From contig JAIYDW010000052.1 in assembly GCA_027487315.1 (NCBI GenBank), forward strand, positions 1 to 40,469: a stretch of DNA of 40,469 bases, given 5' to 3'. Position numbers and translations under genes: made by a program. Under the pieces are notes generated by a model. That model saw only the letters and a list, made by a program, of their open reading frames with translations. It was not told the DNA's origin and made no database searches. The stretch comes from Verrucomicrobiaceae bacterium. GTDB taxonomy: Bacteria > Verrucomicrobiota > Verrucomicrobiia > Verrucomicrobiales > Verrucomicrobiaceae. Shown here in pieces: positions 39,003 through 40,469 of this stretch (position 1 is the stretch's first letter; each line of letters opens with the position of its first letter).

Positions 39003-40469
39003 TTAGAGCTTGGGTGGAGCGATGTCGTACCATTTTTCGAGATCGAAGGCGGTTGTGTCATCGAGGACACGCTGGCCTTCGAGTTCGGGGTGATGAAGTG
39101 TGAGGTCGAGGGGTTCGACGAGGAGCTCGAAGGAATCGCCCGGTTTGCGAGGGAAGCCAGAGCAGGGTTTGCGGTCCATAAGGGCCCAGTGGCAGACGAG
39201 GATTTGCTTTGGCTCGTAGGTGCCTTCGAGGACTTGTTCGACATCATAGATGCAGGCGATCATGGCGCGGGTGTAGGGGTCGATGCCTTCGGGGGTGGGA
39301 ACTCCGGTGGCTTCGACGAGTTTGGCGCGGAGACGGACGCGAGGAGGAGTTTGGGAGAGAGCTTTGGTGATGCGGGGCTGCCATAGGCGATGGCTGGACT
39401 GAATGGCACTGTCAGGAAGGGCGATGGTGTGGAGAGCGATGCCTAGAAGTCCGACGGGAAGTGAATTTCCGCCGAACTGGGTGGTGGTTGCATCTGGCAG
39501 GGCGGGGATGGTGATTGTGGGGAGGGCGGTGCCGTTGACGAAGAGCGTGAGTTGGGCTCCGTCTTGGCGGAGGGCAAGGTAACAAGGGAGGTCCAGGGAG
39601 GGATGGTCAAGGCCGGTGCCGTTGATGGTGAGTCTGCCGTTATCGAGGGTGATTTGCCTTCCGGGGAGGCTCATTAGCGAGCCTGATAGAGGGGATCGGG
39701 TATGTGGTAGGCTTGGAGGAAGCAGGGTGGCTTCGAGTGTCCAGGATGGGGCATTGGCCAGGGCCTTTGTGATTTGGGCTTGAGCGAGTGCATTCGGTCT
39801 GAAGGTGCCGGAGGCGAGTTGCATGTCGAGGCGTGGGCCAAACAAAGCGGTGCCTTCGGGCTCGACGTAGCATTCGAGATTTTTGCTGTCGGGGAGGCTG
39901 ATTTGGTTGGGTTTGCCGACGGCTTCCCAGAGGAAGGCTAGGTGGGTGGTATCGGTGGGCCAGGCTTGGGTGCTTTTTGACGCGGCGATGCCTTGGGGGA
40001 AGTTGGAGAGGAGCGCTGATTCGCCATTGGCGATCCAAACATCGGGGTAGGCATCGGTGTTTTGGTTTTGGGTGAGGGTGACGCTGCCGTCGAATCCGGT
40101 GACGGACGCATTGAGCTTGGCGATCACGACTTCGGCAGTGCGGCCGCCTTTGCTGATGATGCTGCCTTCGCCGCCGTGCTCGGCGATGTAAGGTCCGGTG
40201 AGGGCGACGAACTGGGCATGATTGGACCAGCGAGGGTGATAGATTTCTCCTTTCTCAAGACCTGCGATTTCACTGAATTTCAGGGTCCAAGTTCTTGCTT
40301 CGGGAGAGGAGGTGAAGAGGGTAACCATGCGATGGTTGCCGTCGAGCATCCAGGAAAGGTAGCTGTTGTCCGGGGCCATGCCTGACCAGCAACCGGTGAC
40401 CGTGGGCATGAAGCTATTGGATTGAGGTGCGAAGAGGTATTGACCGCCATGAGGCCAAGGAGCCTGACC
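39003..40469 (-). CDS. Partial gene: propeller-like plus lectin-like protein (5' end beyond window)
   Basis: The frame stays open to the window edge at 40469, so at least 488 residues are seen and the true start lies outside. The upstream part reads PWPHGGQYLFAPQSNSFMP and SYLSWMLDGNHRMVTLFTSS, then HPRWSNHAQFVALTGPY, which resemble blades of a WD40/TolB-like propeller. A central part (roughly APSWTLEATLLPP to VGLLGIALHTIAL) looks like a concanavalin/LamG-type jelly roll. The C-terminal region (TRAMIACIYDVEQVLEGTYE, ILVCHWALMD) is not recognised. Probably an exported surface or periplasmic protein; function unknown. Confidence 0.7.
   Translation of the reverse strand, partial: GQAPWPHGGQYLFAPQSNSFMPTVTGCWSGMAPDNSYLSWMLDGNHRMVTLFTSSPEARTWTLKFSEIAGLEKGEIYHPRWSNHAQFVALTGPYIAEHGGEGSIISKGGRTAEVVIAKLNASVTGFDGSVTLTQNQNTDAYPDVWIANGESALLSNFPQGIAASKSTQAWPTDTTHLAFLWEAVGKPNQISLPDSKNLECYVEPEGTALFGPRLDMQLASGTFRPNALAQAQITKALANAPSWTLEATLLPPSLPHTRSPLSGSLMSLPGRQITLDNGRLTINGTGLDHPSLDLPCYLALRQDGAQLTLFVNGTALPTITIPALPDATTTQFGGNSLPVGLLGIALHTIALPDSAIQSSHRLWQPRITKALSQTPPRVRLRAKLVEATGVPTPEGIDPYTRAMIACIYDVEQVLEGTYEPKQILVCHWALMDRKPCSGFPRKPGDSFELLVEPLDLTLHHPELEGQRVLDDTTAFDLEKWYDIAPPKL

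Overview
The window reads as a chromosomal segment of a Verrucomicrobiota bacterium, probably of the Verrucomicrobiales. This is inferred from the mix of long secreted sulfatases, a DUF1080/cupredoxin/PA14 protein, a PQQ-like propeller beginning near 'DWPQWRG', a Tat-exported Gfo/Idh/MocA oxidoreductase with a TIM-barrel epimerase, an SHD1-domain protease, and weak or absent Shine-Dalgarno sequences. It is GC-rich. From about 13 kb onward the + strand is strikingly G-rich whichever way the genes point, which suggests leading-strand skew; the sulfatase region before that is more balanced.

Layout. (1) 1-13.0 kb: a 21-bp tandem repeat, then a minus-strand run of nine frames read right to left from a divergent LysR regulator (12003): DUF2092 protein, DUF6515 protein, small lipoprotein, outer-membrane barrel, sulfatase, a collapsed sulfatase remnant, a CPA2-type Na+/H+ antiporter, and two more sulfatases. 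Two of the junctions are 4-nt ATGA overlaps. (2) 13.2-15.5 kb: a modular secreted protein with an azurin-like copper site. (3) 15.6-19.2 kb: a LuxR-type response regulator, a single-domain globin and a sensor histidine kinase. A near-identical 20-bp dyad lies upstream of the regulator/globin pair and of the kinase. (4) 19.2-25.1 kb: alpha/beta hydrolase, CPBP membrane protease, Lrp/AsnC regulator with aminotransferase, ABM-fold monooxygenase, LRR protein, PQQ-like propeller. (5) 25.1-26.0 kb: tRNA-Val(UAC) and two copies of a ~182-bp sequence ending in a strong hairpin. (6) 26.0-30.4 kb: RsuA-type pseudouridine synthase, YkgJ-type Cys-cluster protein, an aquaporin with an unusual filter, an FAD oxidoreductase, and a lone nuoF preceded by a sequence matching the Rex operator consensus. 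(7) 30.5-32.1 kb: an AT-richer pocket with a SUKH-like protein and an unknown membrane protein. (8) 32.1-40.5 kb: photolyase, Gfo/Idh oxidoreductase plus epimerase with a terminator, LysM lipoprotein, AlgX/AlgJ-like SGNH protein, SHD1-metallopeptidase, and a propeller/lectin-like gene cut by the window end.

How the parts fit. The sulfatase cluster looks like a LysR-controlled periplasmic desulfation unit with its own outer-membrane barrel and an inner-membrane cation antiporter; no sulfatase-maturing enzyme is present here. The most testable regulatory signals are the dyad shared by the two-component genes and the Rex-like operator before nuoF. The most unusual sequence objects are the doubly deleted sulfatase mini-gene and the duplicated hairpin-ended element beside the tRNA. 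No complete mobile element, CRISPR array or rRNA was seen.
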